Virus record (IMG/VR): IMGVR_UViG_3300008459_000106
Coordinates: 1 to 42,971 of that record
Length of the DNA: 42,971 nt
Source: a virus
Direction: 5' to 3' (one strand)
Below the pieces are notes generated by a model. The model was not told the origin of the DNA and made no database searches. It was given only the letters and a program-made list of their open reading frames with translations. The position numbers and the translations under genes are program-made. Shown one piece after another: positions 23,111 to 30,892 of this stretch (position 1 is the first letter of the stretch; the number at the start of each line of letters is the position of its first letter).

Positions 23111-23460
23111 CTTACAAAGAAATTCTTGAAGCCTGTTGGACTGGTTATCGCCAAGCAGGTATGAAAAACAAAGGTGGTCGTCAGGTGCCCAACTGTGTGC
23201 CTGTGCGCGAAGCTGAGTTAGAAGAAAATCTCCGCAATTGGTTCAAAGAAAAATGGGTACGCTTTGGTCCTGACGGCAAGATCCGTGGAGACTGTGCCAG
23301 AGGATCAGAATCAGAAGGCAAGCCCAAGTGCCTGCCCCGGGCCAAGGCCAATGCACTGGGCAAAAAAGGTCGCGCATCAGCAGCCGCAAGAAAACGCAGA
23401 CAAGATCCCAACCCCAACCGTACAGGAAAGGCCATCAACGTGGCCACTAAAAAGAAATGA
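23107..23460 (+). CDS. Small basic protein, DUF5872-like, internal-protein candidate
   Basis: A 117-residue protein. The N-terminus MTYKEILEACWTGYRQAG has Glu5-Ile6 and ILE (6-8) followed by Ala, a predicted prohead-protease site. The body holds the recurrent module NWFKEKWVRFGPDGKIRGDC, then GKPKCLPRAKANALGKKGRA and a basic RKRRQDPNPNRTGKAINVATKKK tail. I associate this Cys/Lys-rich module with DUF5872 of phages and large DNA viruses; a nucleic-acid-binding role in the virion is plausible. It overlaps the neighbouring genes by ATGA on both sides. Confidence 0.75.
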   Translation: MTYKEILEACWTGYRQAGMKNKGGRQVPNCVPVREAELEENLRNWFKEKWVRFGPDGKIRGDCARGSESEGKPKCLPRAKANALGKKGRASAAARKRRQDPNPNRTGKAINVATKKK

Positions 23461-24833
23461 TCATAGACGAACTTTTTGAAGCCCCACAACAGTGCCCCGA
23501 ATGCGGTGGCATCAGTTTCAGTGATTTGATCCTGGCTGAAAAGAAAGACGCCTGCTATCACAAAGTCAAAGCAAGTGCCAAGGTATGGCCGTCGGCCTAT
23601 GCATCCGGACGCTTGGTACAGTGCCGCAAAAAAGGTGCTGGCAACTATGGCAACAAATCAGAAAGCGTGGCGGAAGACAAAAGCAATGCCATGGTCAATA
23701 CCGCAAGTCGTCTTGCTAATAAAGATGATGGCAAGGTTGTTAAACTACGTGCCGCCGGCGACAAGCGCAGAGAAGATCAACTTAAAGGTAGAGACATTGC
23801 CAAGCGTGACTGTACAAGCAAGGACGAATGGGGCTATTTGAAACAAGGTGTGGCGGAGGCTACCGGTGATAAACCTTTTGACAAAATGATGACAACTATC
23901 AAACAGGGCACTAATAAACAAAAGACCGCAGATCGCAAAGAGCAGCAAAAACAAACTCAACAACGTGCCCGTGATGCTTTCGGCAATATGTTTGGTGGTG
24001 GCAATCCTGCTGATAAACTTAGCGTCAGAGAGCAAGGTGTGGCGGAAGAGTATGAACTGGCCGGTGTGGGTGTGGCATACGAACTGGGCCGTAGAGCCTA
24101 CCAAGAACGCAAGACCATCAAGGACAATCCTTACAGTGCCACACGAGAAGCTCGCAAATACGACGAGTGGGAAAAAGGATTAGAACGCGGCAAACACGAT
24201 GCAAATGATGCCAGACTTTTCCGCAGTAGTGTGAGAGAACAAGATGTGGCGGAAGATAACTTAAATGAATTAGATATGTTTGCACCAGTGACCACTTATG
24301 TTAGATTGGCCAATGGTACATACGTCGCAGCCAATTGGCGTCGCAACCAAGATTTATCTACTGCAAGTAATTCAGCATCATTTATTGATATAAAACCCTT
24401 GGCTCCTGCAGCCGCTAAACAATTGGGATTAGATCAAAGACTAAATGATCCAGAGAAAAAATATACAGGTGCCGCAACAATTGCATCAGGTGGCCCTATT
24501 CAAGCAAGCGGCCCATTGGCCGATAGAACCATCAACGTAGTTGATATTAGAGATCCAAAGGCTGCTAAGGATTCTGGTGTTCCTGACACACTTTTTGGAA
24601 AAATTGCTCAATGGGCACAACAGCAAGATCAAAAACAACCAGGTGTAGAGGAAGGCGAGCAACAAAAGGGTGCTGACTATCGTGACCCAAAAGAAGTTGA
24701 CTATGATGATGAATACGATGACATGGTTGCCAGAGTAAAAAAACTGGCCGGACTTGGTCCCATGAAGACTGTGTACGATCCTGCCCGGCGACAGTATCGC
24801 AACATGCCCACAGCAGTTCAACCTAAAAAATGA
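23457..24833 (+). CDS. Modular polyprotein with five VAE-type linkers (458 residues)
   Basis: A candidate capsid-internal precursor. The N-terminus MIIDELFEAPQQ is similar to the start of the T4 Alt protein (MELITELFDED), with LFE|A as first site; LAE|K (26-28) follows. Modules: CPECGG (13-18) and a Cys/Trp module (32-66, CYHKVKASAKVWPSAYASGR, LVQCRKKGAGNYGNK); linker SVAED (70-74); basic helical part; linker KQGVAEA (129-135); Gln/Lys-rich part; linker EQGVAEE (192-198); a segment 203-255 with ELGRRAYQERKTIKDNPYSA and DEWEKGLERGKHDA that resembles RMF/CrpP; linker EQDVAED (261-267); an unknown region (268-394); PGVEEG (395-400); and a conserved-type tail (VARVKKLAGLGPMKTVYDP). Whether all linkers are cut is unknown. 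Overlaps the neighbours by ATGA. Confidence 0.75.
   Translation: MIIDELFEAPQQCPECGGISFSDLILAEKKDACYHKVKASAKVWPSAYASGRLVQCRKKGAGNYGNKSESVAEDKSNAMVNTASRLANKDDGKVVKLRAAGDKRREDQLKGRDIAKRDCTSKDEWGYLKQGVAEATGDKPFDKMMTTIKQGTNKQKTADRKEQQKQTQQRARDAFGNMFGGGNPADKLSVREQGVAEEYELAGVGVAYELGRRAYQERKTIKDNPYSATREARKYDEWEKGLERGKHDANDARLFRSSVREQDVAEDNLNELDMFAPVTTYVRLANGTYVAANWRRNQDLSTASNSASFIDIKPLAPAAAKQLGLDQRLNDPEKKYTGAATIASGGPIQASGPLADRTINVVDIRDPKAAKDSGVPDTLFGKIAQWAQQQDQKQPGVEEGEQQKGADYRDPKEVDYDDEYDDMVARVKKLAGLGPMKTVYDPARRQYRNMPTAVQPKK
23664..24656 (+). repeat. Five VAE-type linker motifs in the 23457 gene
   Basis: Copies at 23664-23678 (SVAED), 23841-23861 (KQGVAEA), 24030-24050 (EQGVAEE), 24237-24257 (EQDVAED) and 24639-24656 (PGVEEG), spaced at irregular 140-400 nt. 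Several share GTGGCGGA at DNA level. Confidence 0.65.
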
Positions 24834-25186
24834 GAGCACAAGAGTTTGTACATTTGAAAGAAGATGCAGTAGAAGACTTGGAAAAAGATCTTGATGATCC
24901 CAAAAGCTACAGTGCAATTGACCACATGATGCAAACCATTGCTCGTGACCACGGCATTACTGGCAAGCAATTGCATGACAAGTTTGTGGCCAAACACGGT
25001 GTGATTCCTGACAAGTGGACCCGTGATCAACTGCGAGAACTCAGCTTCCTGGGATCTGAATGCACCAAAGACTGTTCAGGACATCGTGCAGGATATGACT
25101 GGTCAAAACGTCGAGGCCTGCGTCAAGCCAATTCATGGAGCCCCAGCTTCAACAAAGGCGCTGGCTTGGCAGTGGCAGGAAAATAA
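24830..25186 (+). CDS. Small Cys/basic protein, internal-protein candidate
   Basis: A 118-residue protein. The N-terminus MRAQEFVHLKEDAVEDLEKD has Glu5-Phe6, as in the neighbouring candidates. A helical DNA-binding-type segment (SAIDHMMQTIARDHGITGKQ, 28-47) is followed by a basic recurrent module with ECTKDCSGHRAGYDWSKRRG (76-95) and ANSWSPSFNKGAG; the Cys and His residues could bind zinc. It overlaps the 23457 gene by ATGA and closes the run of modular genes. No enzyme signature is seen. Confidence 0.7.
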   Translation: MRAQEFVHLKEDAVEDLEKDLDDPKSYSAIDHMMQTIARDHGITGKQLHDKFVAKHGVIPDKWTRDQLRELSFLGSECTKDCSGHRAGYDWSKRRGLRQANSWSPSFNKGAGLAVAGK

Positions 25187-25219
25187 CAGCCCGACTGTGA
25201 ATCACAAATACATAAGTGC

Positions 25220-26062
25220 ATGATTGATATTGTCACTGTTGTTTTTGAACCAGAAATTCCCGTATTACGAGCACAGGCACAAAGCCTGGCGTTGTATGGC
25301 CAAAAGTTAGGCATACGCAACATCTATGTGGTGTTGAATGATGTTGAAACCATTGCCGCACAAATTGATCCCGCCTGGTGGGGACCGCTGGCCAACTCAG
25401 TACTGGTAATCCCACGCACCGCATTCTCCACACCGTTTGTAGAAAACGGCTGGGTCAGTCAACAGGTGTTAAAACTGTTGGCCGCATCAATAAGTTACAA
25501 CACGTATAGCATGATCCTGGATGCCAAAACTGTGTTTGTGCGTGAGATTATTCCTGCTCACGTAGTAGATTCAGCAGGCAGAATACAAACTGGTAGGTTA
25601 CCCATCTATCCTGTGTTTGAGCCCAGCAGACAAATTGTCAACAAGTTGTTTGATATTGATTTACAACAACAAATAGGACCAGGTGGTGTGCCATTTATTG
25701 TACACAACGACACTGTGCGAATGATGATTGCCGAAGTGACCATACGCACAAAAACATCATTCCCCATATGGTTCCAACAACAAGGCATGGTAACGGAATT
25801 TATATTGTATTCAGGTTTTGTGCAATTCTTATGCGGCAATTTGAATGTGCTGTACGACACTCACAACAGTCTCGGCAGTGTGATAAATGTCAGTCACGAC
25901 GAAACTGATGCTTGGCCAATAAAAATCAATCAAATGCGCAAAGGTGAAACTCTCACAGTGAGTGTGCATAGAGGTGCCTGGGCAAAACTAACTGTTGAGC
26001 AACAGCAACAGTACCGGGACTTGTTGGCACAACGTGGTATTGCAGCAGCAGCAGATCTATGA
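25220..26062 (+). CDS. DUF6492-like glycosyltransferase
   Basis: A 280-residue protein with a GT-A-like start IVTVVFEPEIPVLRAQAQSL, then IRNIYVVLNDVE, DPAWWG, a WVSQQVLKLLAASISYNTYS segment and MILDAKTVFVREI (the D-x-K strand in the place of DxD). This matches the DUF6492 family of nucleotide-sugar-dependent transferases. It opens the glycan island. A CAAATA box sits 9 nt before ATG 25220 (weak). The end overlaps the deacetylase by ATGA, so the three genes 25220-27380 form an operon. Confidence 0.65.
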   Translation: MIDIVTVVFEPEIPVLRAQAQSLALYGQKLGIRNIYVVLNDVETIAAQIDPAWWGPLANSVLVIPRTAFSTPFVENGWVSQQVLKLLAASISYNTYSMILDAKTVFVREIIPAHVVDSAGRIQTGRLPIYPVFEPSRQIVNKLFDIDLQQQIGPGGVPFIVHNDTVRMMIAEVTIRTKTSFPIWFQQQGMVTEFILYSGFVQFLCGNLNVLYDTHNSLGSVINVSHDETDAWPIKINQMRKGETLTVSVHRGAWAKLTVEQQQQYRDLLAQRGIAAAADL

Positions 26063-26574
26063 AAGCCTTGTGTCTTGTGGCTCATCCTGATGACTGTGTG
26101 ATCTTTGGATTGAGTTACATACACCACCATCCTGAGCATGCATGGACCATTGGATACTTGACCTACACTGCGCAAGATCCACGTGGTTCTGAGTTATCAA
26201 ATTTTTGGCAGCGTCGTGGTGTACCTTGTGTGTTCCTGGGCTTTGAAGATCACTGGCACGACAATGAACTAAAACAATTTACTCGCTGGACACAAGAACG
26301 TGCTGAACGAGCCTGTTGGAACCTGGCAAAAGATTTTGACCTAGTGCTGACACATGACCAGTCAGGAGACTATGGGCACATACATCATGTGTTGGTACAT
26401 AATTCTGTGCAGTGGCATCCGCACCTGATCACATTTGCTCCGCCTGGTCAAGGCACAGTCACACACACTGTGCCTTTAGACACATACAAACTGGATGAAT
26501 TGCCCATGCACGGTGATATCATTGCTGGCTTTCATATTATACAACATCAAAACAGTTACAAGGAACCTGTATGA
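26059..26574 (+). CDS. PIG-L/LmbE-family N-deacetylase
   Basis: A 171-residue zinc deacetylase. AHPDDCVIF (8-16) is the hallmark metal and base motif (HPDD), and THDQSGDYGHIHHVLV (about 113-128) is the second metal site (H-x-x-H near GHxxH). It would remove the acetyl group from an N-acetylated sugar or cofactor. It is shorter than most members (about 230), lacking part of the C-terminal region. It is coupled to a DUF6492 glycosyltransferase and an SGNH hydrolase, which suggests a sugar substrate. Confidence 0.85.
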   Translation: MKALCLVAHPDDCVIFGLSYIHHHPEHAWTIGYLTYTAQDPRGSELSNFWQRRGVPCVFLGFEDHWHDNELKQFTRWTQERAERACWNLAKDFDLVLTHDQSGDYGHIHHVLVHNSVQWHPHLITFAPPGQGTVTHTVPLDTYKLDELPMHGDIIAGFHIIQHQNSYKEPV

Positions 26575-27380
26575 AATTAATGGTAGCAGGCTGCAGTTTT
26601 TCAGCAGTATCAAAAACATTGCCAGGTACTGCCTGGAGTGAACTGCTGGCTCAGCAACTGGGTGATTGGGAGTTGATTAACCTAGCACGTCAAGGTTGTA
26701 GCAATGGCGGCATTAGAATACAGATAGATGAAATACGCCGACAGCGGCCGGACTTTGCTGTGATCATGCCCACGTTCTGGGACAGAATGGAAATACCGGC
26801 TGACTCAGTGCCTTACAACTGGAATCAAAAACCCAGTTCTGGAGAGAATCCCCCGTTGGAACAACATTTGCAAAATAGAAAACTAGGTAATGGTTATTGC
26901 AGAGAGGATGGCATCCGCAATGTCAACTATGGTACAGAGCCATCAAACATGATTTGCGAAACTATCTTTACCCTTGCTGAAAACTTTGATCATCCTTATA
27001 GACAGGGACGCATTACTCGTCAAGCACAGACAGGTGTGCGCCACTGGATTGATAGTATCTACGACAACGCTTGGAAAAAACAGTGTGATGAATGGATCAT
27101 GAGAGATGGTATTACAATGATGTATTTAGATGACATCAAATTTATTGTTTGCCCTAACTTGCTGTGGCCTTTTGATCCCAACAACCAAACACAATGGCGT
27201 GAGGCATTCCCCAGTATTGTGCCTGACCATTACATCAACTTGGATTCTGCTCGATCTCCACAGGCCATATGCGGCAACAATCCATTCACTGGTGAAGATC
27301 CTGGCTATCATTCTGGCCCTGCAGGACAAAAGATCATTGCCAAAAACTTCTACCAAACTTGGTTAAATCACTTCAAGTAA
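26571..27380 (+). CDS. SGNH/GDSL-type hydrolase-like protein
   Basis: A 269-residue protein with MKLMVAGCSFSAVSKTLPGT (block I, Ser nucleophile in GCSFS, about residue 9), INLARQGCSNGGIRIQ (block II Gly and block III Asn region), FAVIMPTFWDRME, and a C-terminal DPGYHSGPAGQKIIAKNF with the catalytic-type His after a Gly. This is the SGNH esterase/acyltransferase plan. Together with the deacetylase it would remove or add an O-acyl group on a glycan. The end overlaps the convergent glycosyltransferase gene by 13 nt. Confidence 0.65.
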   Translation: MKLMVAGCSFSAVSKTLPGTAWSELLAQQLGDWELINLARQGCSNGGIRIQIDEIRRQRPDFAVIMPTFWDRMEIPADSVPYNWNQKPSSGENPPLEQHLQNRKLGNGYCREDGIRNVNYGTEPSNMICETIFTLAENFDHPYRQGRITRQAQTGVRHWIDSIYDNAWKKQCDEWIMRDGITMMYLDDIKFIVCPNLLWPFDPNNQTQWREAFPSIVPDHYINLDSARSPQAICGNNPFTGEDPGYHSGPAGQKIIAKNFYQTWLNHFK

Positions 27381-28429
27381 CTCACAACAAAATTTTGTAG
27401 TTCCTGAGTTTTTTCTCGTTCAAACTCATACAGTCTGTTGTGATTGTGGTCCAGTCTAGGTTTTAGTTTTTGCAACAGTGCAGACAAATCTTGTTCACAC
27501 AACCATTGCACTTGTTCAAATGCTCGACCCCAACGTCGAACATCATCTGGCTCTGTATCATACGACTCGTCTATGACATCGCCGAAAGTTTCAAATCCCC
27601 AGTCTCGATATTGTTGCAAGAAACCCTGTATGGCAAACACCACAAACAGTCTACGAGCCTGAAAACACTTGGCTGTTTTTTCTGCTGACAAAAATGTGCG
27701 GCCTTGGCCCAGGGTTTCACACACTACTGAAAACCATGTTCTATTGTAGATTTCCCAAGGCACTAGACCACTGACAGAGTTGTCCATGTTTTGTTTGACT
27801 TCCCACGCAGGATCAAGATTGGCGCTGACGTACGGATACTGTAGTTTTGTATCTGTGAACAGTTGAGCCACACGTTCAGGTGTTGAATCAATCCAGTGGC
27901 CTACAAATAAATCTCTGTAGGTCACAATACCTTGATCCAAACACCCTGACTGTTGCAGTCCTAACATTACAAAATCTCTGTGCTCACGTCTAGCACCCAG
28001 CAAGCACTCAAATGCATAGGCACGGTTGGAAGGAAAATCTTCACGTGGCAGATTCCAACGCAACAAGTTAAAACTCCATGCTGGTCTGTAGATCACTCGG
28101 GGATGTTGGGGTTCATCCAACCATACCCCGGATGTGTGCAACAGCCAATTTACTACACCTGTGGTTTCTATCCAAGCAACAAGTTCTGCTTGTGAATGCC
28201 ACTCAATATCTGTAAACAACACCAAGTCAAACTTGTGCAAGGGCAACTGCATGTATTCTGTGTTGTATTCATGCTTGTTGGGCAGGCTGTAGAACACTGG
28301 CATCACTGCTATTTTATGAGGTTGTGCCAGGGCTGTTGCCATGTCCACAATTTGATCGTGACCAAAGCCCCACTCAGTGGCCTGGTAGCCAGGAGAGAAT
28401 ACTTTAAGACTGGCGTGCAAGAGTTTCAC
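27368..28429 (-). CDS. Glycosyltransferase-like protein (GT10-like C-terminal motif)
   Basis: A 353-residue protein. The N-terminal half has FDLVLFTDIEWHSQAELVAW and WLLHTSGVWLDEP; the C-terminal half has IYNRTWFSVVCETLGQ, then TFLSAEKTAKCFQARRLFVVFA, FLQQYRDWGFETFGDVIDES. The E-K-T-A-K ... (A)RR-x-F-V-V-F-x-x-x-x-F-L pattern is that of fucosyltransferase/GT10-like and related phage transferases. The start is GTG 28429, 26 nt inside the end of the upstream minus gene, so it is coupled to it. The acceptor is unknown. Confidence 0.7.
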   Translation of the reverse strand: MKLLHASLKVFSPGYQATEWGFGHDQIVDMATALAQPHKIAVMPVFYSLPNKHEYNTEYMQLPLHKFDLVLFTDIEWHSQAELVAWIETTGVVNWLLHTSGVWLDEPQHPRVIYRPAWSFNLLRWNLPREDFPSNRAYAFECLLGARREHRDFVMLGLQQSGCLDQGIVTYRDLFVGHWIDSTPERVAQLFTDTKLQYPYVSANLDPAWEVKQNMDNSVSGLVPWEIYNRTWFSVVCETLGQGRTFLSAEKTAKCFQARRLFVVFAIQGFLQQYRDWGFETFGDVIDESYDTEPDDVRRWGRAFEQVQWLCEQDLSALLQKLKPRLDHNHNRLYEFEREKTQELQNFVVSYLK

Positions 28430-29288
28430 GTATCTTGTTCATGTAGTAATCAAAGTTTACAACTTCTTTTTGGTCCCAGTCCATTTGTAAACTTAGTCTC
28501 AGGTCCGGCACAGCATCGCACACAGCAGTGTGGTATGCAGGATCAAAGTCGCCAATCTTTTCCATGTTGTCGTAGTGATATCTGCGTTGGAATTCCATGG
28601 TAATGGGTCTGCGACTCATGATCCAGTTACCAATGAATTCATATTCACTGAACCAGCGTATGAGCTCGCCGTTGCCCCAGGGCGGCACAGTGGCTTCGGG
28701 TGGACATGAATCAATCATGGCATCCAACCATTTCTTCTGATGTTTTTCCTCCAGGAACTTCACAAGGTCCGTGAAGTCTTGTTTGAGCACCGGCACATTT
28801 TCACTAATAAAACAGTGCGGTGTAAGTCGGTCAAACCCTAGACCGTTCTTGATGCTTTCATAGTAACCCCAACTGTGACGTTCATTCTCCAACACTTGGA
28901 AGTTTAGTACACCGTCTTTGATAGGTTCATAGGGTTTGATTAGCAAACAATCACAGTCGTGCATGATCATCAAGTCATAGTTGAGATAGTCTAAGAACGC
29001 AAACTTGATGGCCTGCTGGCGCAGCCAGTATGTTCGGTAGTCACCTTCAAATACCCAGTTGTTGACTTCAGGATAGATTCTGTAGATGTCCGAATCAGGT
29101 GCGTAGTCTAACCTGGTGGTATCAATGCCGTACTTTTCAAACACAGGCCACAGTTCTTCCTGTGGCACAGGGCTGGCAATACAAGTACGATCTATGCCAA
29201 TGAGATTGTTGGCAAACTCAGGTTGTAAACTCATGATGGCATGTGGCACACGATATCGTGCTAGGTATAAAATTCTTGCTGAAGTCAT
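28404..29288 (-). CDS. DUF6492-like glycosyltransferase
   Basis: A 294-residue protein. MTSARILYLARYRVPHA starts it; YDLMIMHDCDCLLIKPY (DxD, about 118-134) is the metal/sugar-nucleotide site; CFISENVPVLKQDF, PPWGNGELIRWFSEYEFIGN and YNMEKIG-like strands follow, as in DUF6492. The start is ATG 29288 with AAGGAAA upstream. The longer frame to 29420 adds 44 residues inside the next gene with no support. It is a second member of the family after the gene at 25220. On the minus strand it lies between the radical SAM gene and the GT10-like gene. Confidence 0.7.
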   Translation of the reverse strand: MTSARILYLARYRVPHAIMSLQPEFANNLIGIDRTCIASPVPQEELWPVFEKYGIDTTRLDYAPDSDIYRIYPEVNNWVFEGDYRTYWLRQQAIKFAFLDYLNYDLMIMHDCDCLLIKPYEPIKDGVLNFQVLENERHSWGYYESIKNGLGFDRLTPHCFISENVPVLKQDFTDLVKFLEEKHQKKWLDAMIDSCPPEATVPPWGNGELIRWFSEYEFIGNWIMSRRPITMEFQRRYHYDNMEKIGDFDPAYHTAVCDAVPDLRLSLQMDWDQKEVVNFDYYMNKIRETLARQS

Positions 29289-29295
29289 ATTTTCC

Positions 29296-30345
29296 TTAGG
29301 TGATTGAGCAACTGTTGACACATTGATACAGTCTGCCGTCGGCAATGCTGTCTTTTGCCCAGGTCCGTTCCACACGATCAAACCATTCCAAGCAATGTGC
29401 CAAGTCATATTCGAGTGCATTGTTTTCCTGCACCAATTCTTTTGTTTGGCTGTTGCCAGCGTGGGTCATGGTTTCAGGGTAGAATCCCAGATAGCAACAG
29501 GGATATACTGAACCATCTGCAGCTATGTATATTTCTCGATTGATTTTGTGTATGCAACGTAAATTTAAATCTGACACGTCTTTGTGAGACTTAATAGTGC
29601 GCGAATCAAACCATGTGACATGATTGGCCAACAAATCTTCAACCTGCGGTTGGTGATCTGGTGGGCCCGAGTCTTGGCCAATTCTGTGACTGTATTCCCC
29701 TGTTCTGGTAAACACAGGTCCTGAGTCTCTGCCGTCATAGATGTTTTCAAATTTTACAAATCCCAGGTCTGCTGCCAATTGTCGGCACTGATCTTCTTGA
29801 TGACGATTGTGATCAAACGGAACAAATCGCCACCATGCCTGTCCACCAGCGTCAATAAACGCTTGTGCATTGGCAATAACTTTGTGCCAGTCCGTATCCT
29901 GTCTGTACAGGTGATGTGTGTCTGCCATGCCATCCAGTGCAAATCCCACAGTAACACCGGGCTGGGCCAGTCTACTCCACCAATCTGGTGTGCGTAGGCT
30001 GCCATTGGTATTGATATGTACTGGCACCTGATGTTGCGTCAAGTACTCGACTATTTCCACGGCATCCCGAGCACTTGCAAAATCACCAAGATTGCCATTG
30101 AAACTGACCCCAGCTTGTCCAAAATACTTTTTTTGAAACCCATCAATTATGGGTTCAACACCTGTGAGCTGCTGACAAAACTCAGGTGTAAAAATATGTT
30201 GGAATTGTTGCAGAGTAAGTTCGGTGACAGGATATCCTGAATTATAGTCCAGGCCACGATAGTTTCTCATACACATGGGGCATCTGGCATTGCAACGTGT
30301 GGTCAATTCAACTTGCACCTTGCGTACTTCACTGAGTTTCAACAT
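29296..30345 (-). CDS. Radical SAM/SPASM-type protein
   Basis: A 349-residue protein. [18 protein letters not shown] has the [4Fe-4S] C-x3-C-x2-C (C18, C22, C25) for SAM cleavage; [14 protein letters not shown] follows the usual strand; and late Cys residues ([28 protein letters not shown], split here by description; then HCLEW and QCVNSCS) look like a SPASM-like auxiliary cluster. Such enzymes modify peptides or sugars by radical chemistry. The start ATG 30345 ([13 protein letters not shown]) is placed at the onset of the family; the longer frame starts with unrelated hydrophobic sequence. A TATAAATAC box ends 4 nt upstream. The substrate is unknown; the glycan neighbours suggest sugar or peptide maturation of a surface molecule. 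Confidence 0.82.
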   Translation of the reverse strand: MLKLSEVRKVQVELTTRCNARCPMCMRNYRGLDYNSGYPVTELTLQQFQHIFTPEFCQQLTGVEPIIDGFQKKYFGQAGVSFNGNLGDFASARDAVEIVEYLTQHQVPVHINTNGSLRTPDWWSRLAQPGVTVGFALDGMADTHHLYRQDTDWHKVIANAQAFIDAGGQAWWRFVPFDHNRHQEDQCRQLAADLGFVKFENIYDGRDSGPVFTRTGEYSHRIGQDSGPPDHQPQVEDLLANHVTWFDSRTIKSHKDVSDLNLRCIHKINREIYIAADGSVYPCCYLGFYPETMTHAGNSQTKELVQENNALEYDLAHCLEWFDRVERTWAKDSIADGRLYQCVNSCSIT

Positions 30346-30348
30346 GGC

Positions 30349-30357
30349 GTATTTATA
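30349..30357 (-). promoter_or_regulatory. Exact TATAAATAC late box, leaderless arrangement (minus)
   Basis: On the minus strand TATAAATAC is followed by GCC and then ATG 30345. The exact T4 late consensus here abuts the start codon. Confidence 0.6.
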
Positions 30358-30371
30358 GGCTGTTTTTTGAC

Positions 30372-30377
30372 TAAATA
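30372..30377 (+). promoter_or_regulatory. CTAAATAC late box, leaderless arrangement
   Basis: TAAATA ends 4 nt before ATG 30382. With the minus-strand box it forms a divergent pair inside a 36-bp spacer. Confidence 0.5.
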
Positions 30378-30381
30378 CATT

Positions 30382-30687
30382 ATGCAAAAATATTTTGTTC
30401 AAGTAGAGTGCGATGTCACTGCCGAGGTGCAAGTGCAGCCATTTCGTTATCGTGCTTATGTAAACAATGAACTGTTTGCAGAACGCACCTGGATATGGAA
30501 CAACTGCTATCTTGAAGAGTCGTTTCAGATACAGGCTCAACCCGGCATATATCCCATTGTGTTTGAAACTGTGGATGAAACTAATGGCTGCATTAAAGTG
30601 CGCAATTACAGAGTTGTCACTGGGGCAGGACAGATAATAAATTATCAAGGCAACCCAAGTTTGGAGATATCAGATGCGTTGGCATGA
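30382..30687 (+). CDS. Small beta-rich protein, possible virion component
   Basis: A 101-residue protein made of short strands with aromatic turns: [39 protein letters not shown] (20-39), [20 protein letters not shown] and VRNYRVV. It is similar in plan to the beta-rich proteins at 15411 and 15792, so a small virion beta-sandwich is likely. The start is ATG 30382, right after the divergent late-like box; the longer frame to 30313 would overlap the radical SAM gene. It overlaps the next gene by 14 nt. Confidence 0.65.
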   Translation: MQKYFVQVECDVTAEVQVQPFRYRAYVNNELFAERTWIWNNCYLEESFQIQAQPGIYPIVFETVDETNGCIKVRNYRVVTGAGQIINYQGNPSLEISDALA

Positions 30688-30892
30688 AATAGCAGAATCA
30701 GCATCAGTAGGCGCCAGTTGTGCTGGTGGTATTGCCACTGTGAGTCAACCTTTGGGCATGGTGTCAAGATCTGGCGGTTCCTTGTTGTCAGGTAAATATA
30801 CAACAGATTCGGATCCAACCCCGAATACCCCTAAAGAATACAAGAGGAATAATAATGCTCGCGGACAGTTTAAAAATTCTACTAGCCAGTAA
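30674..30892 (+). CDS. Small internal-protein candidate (72 residues)
   Basis: A 72-residue protein with N-terminus [19 protein letters not shown]: Glu5-Ile6 and IAE|S at 6-8, the same arrangement as T4 IPIII (IAE|A). The rest is a Gly/Ser-rich segment, GIATVSQPLGMVSRSGGSLL, then a polar tail with Lys and Asn. I recall the Gly/Ala-rich ATVSQPLG stretch as common in such phage proteins. It starts inside the previous gene and overlaps the Dps gene by 38 nt, so the annotation depends on the overlapping frame being used; composition supports it. Confidence 0.55.
   Translation: MRWHEIAESASVGASCAGGIATVSQPLGMVSRSGGSLLSGKYTTDSDPTPNTPKEYKRNNNARGQFKNSTSQ
30793..30798 (+). promoter_or_regulatory. Late-like box GTAAATATA
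   Basis: TAAATA inside the coding frame of the 72-residue protein, 56 nt before the Dps start, which has AAGAGGA. Confidence 0.3.

Noticed and set aside
29116-29307. Many mid-length frames antisense to real genes.
   Set aside because: They overlap genes with clear domains, have no ribosome sites, and their translated sequences lack family motifs.
30346-30648. Longer start of the radical SAM gene (to 30648).
   Set aside because: The extra 101 residues are unlike radical SAM proteins and overlap the small + strand gene; the exact late box is just upstream of ATG 30345.
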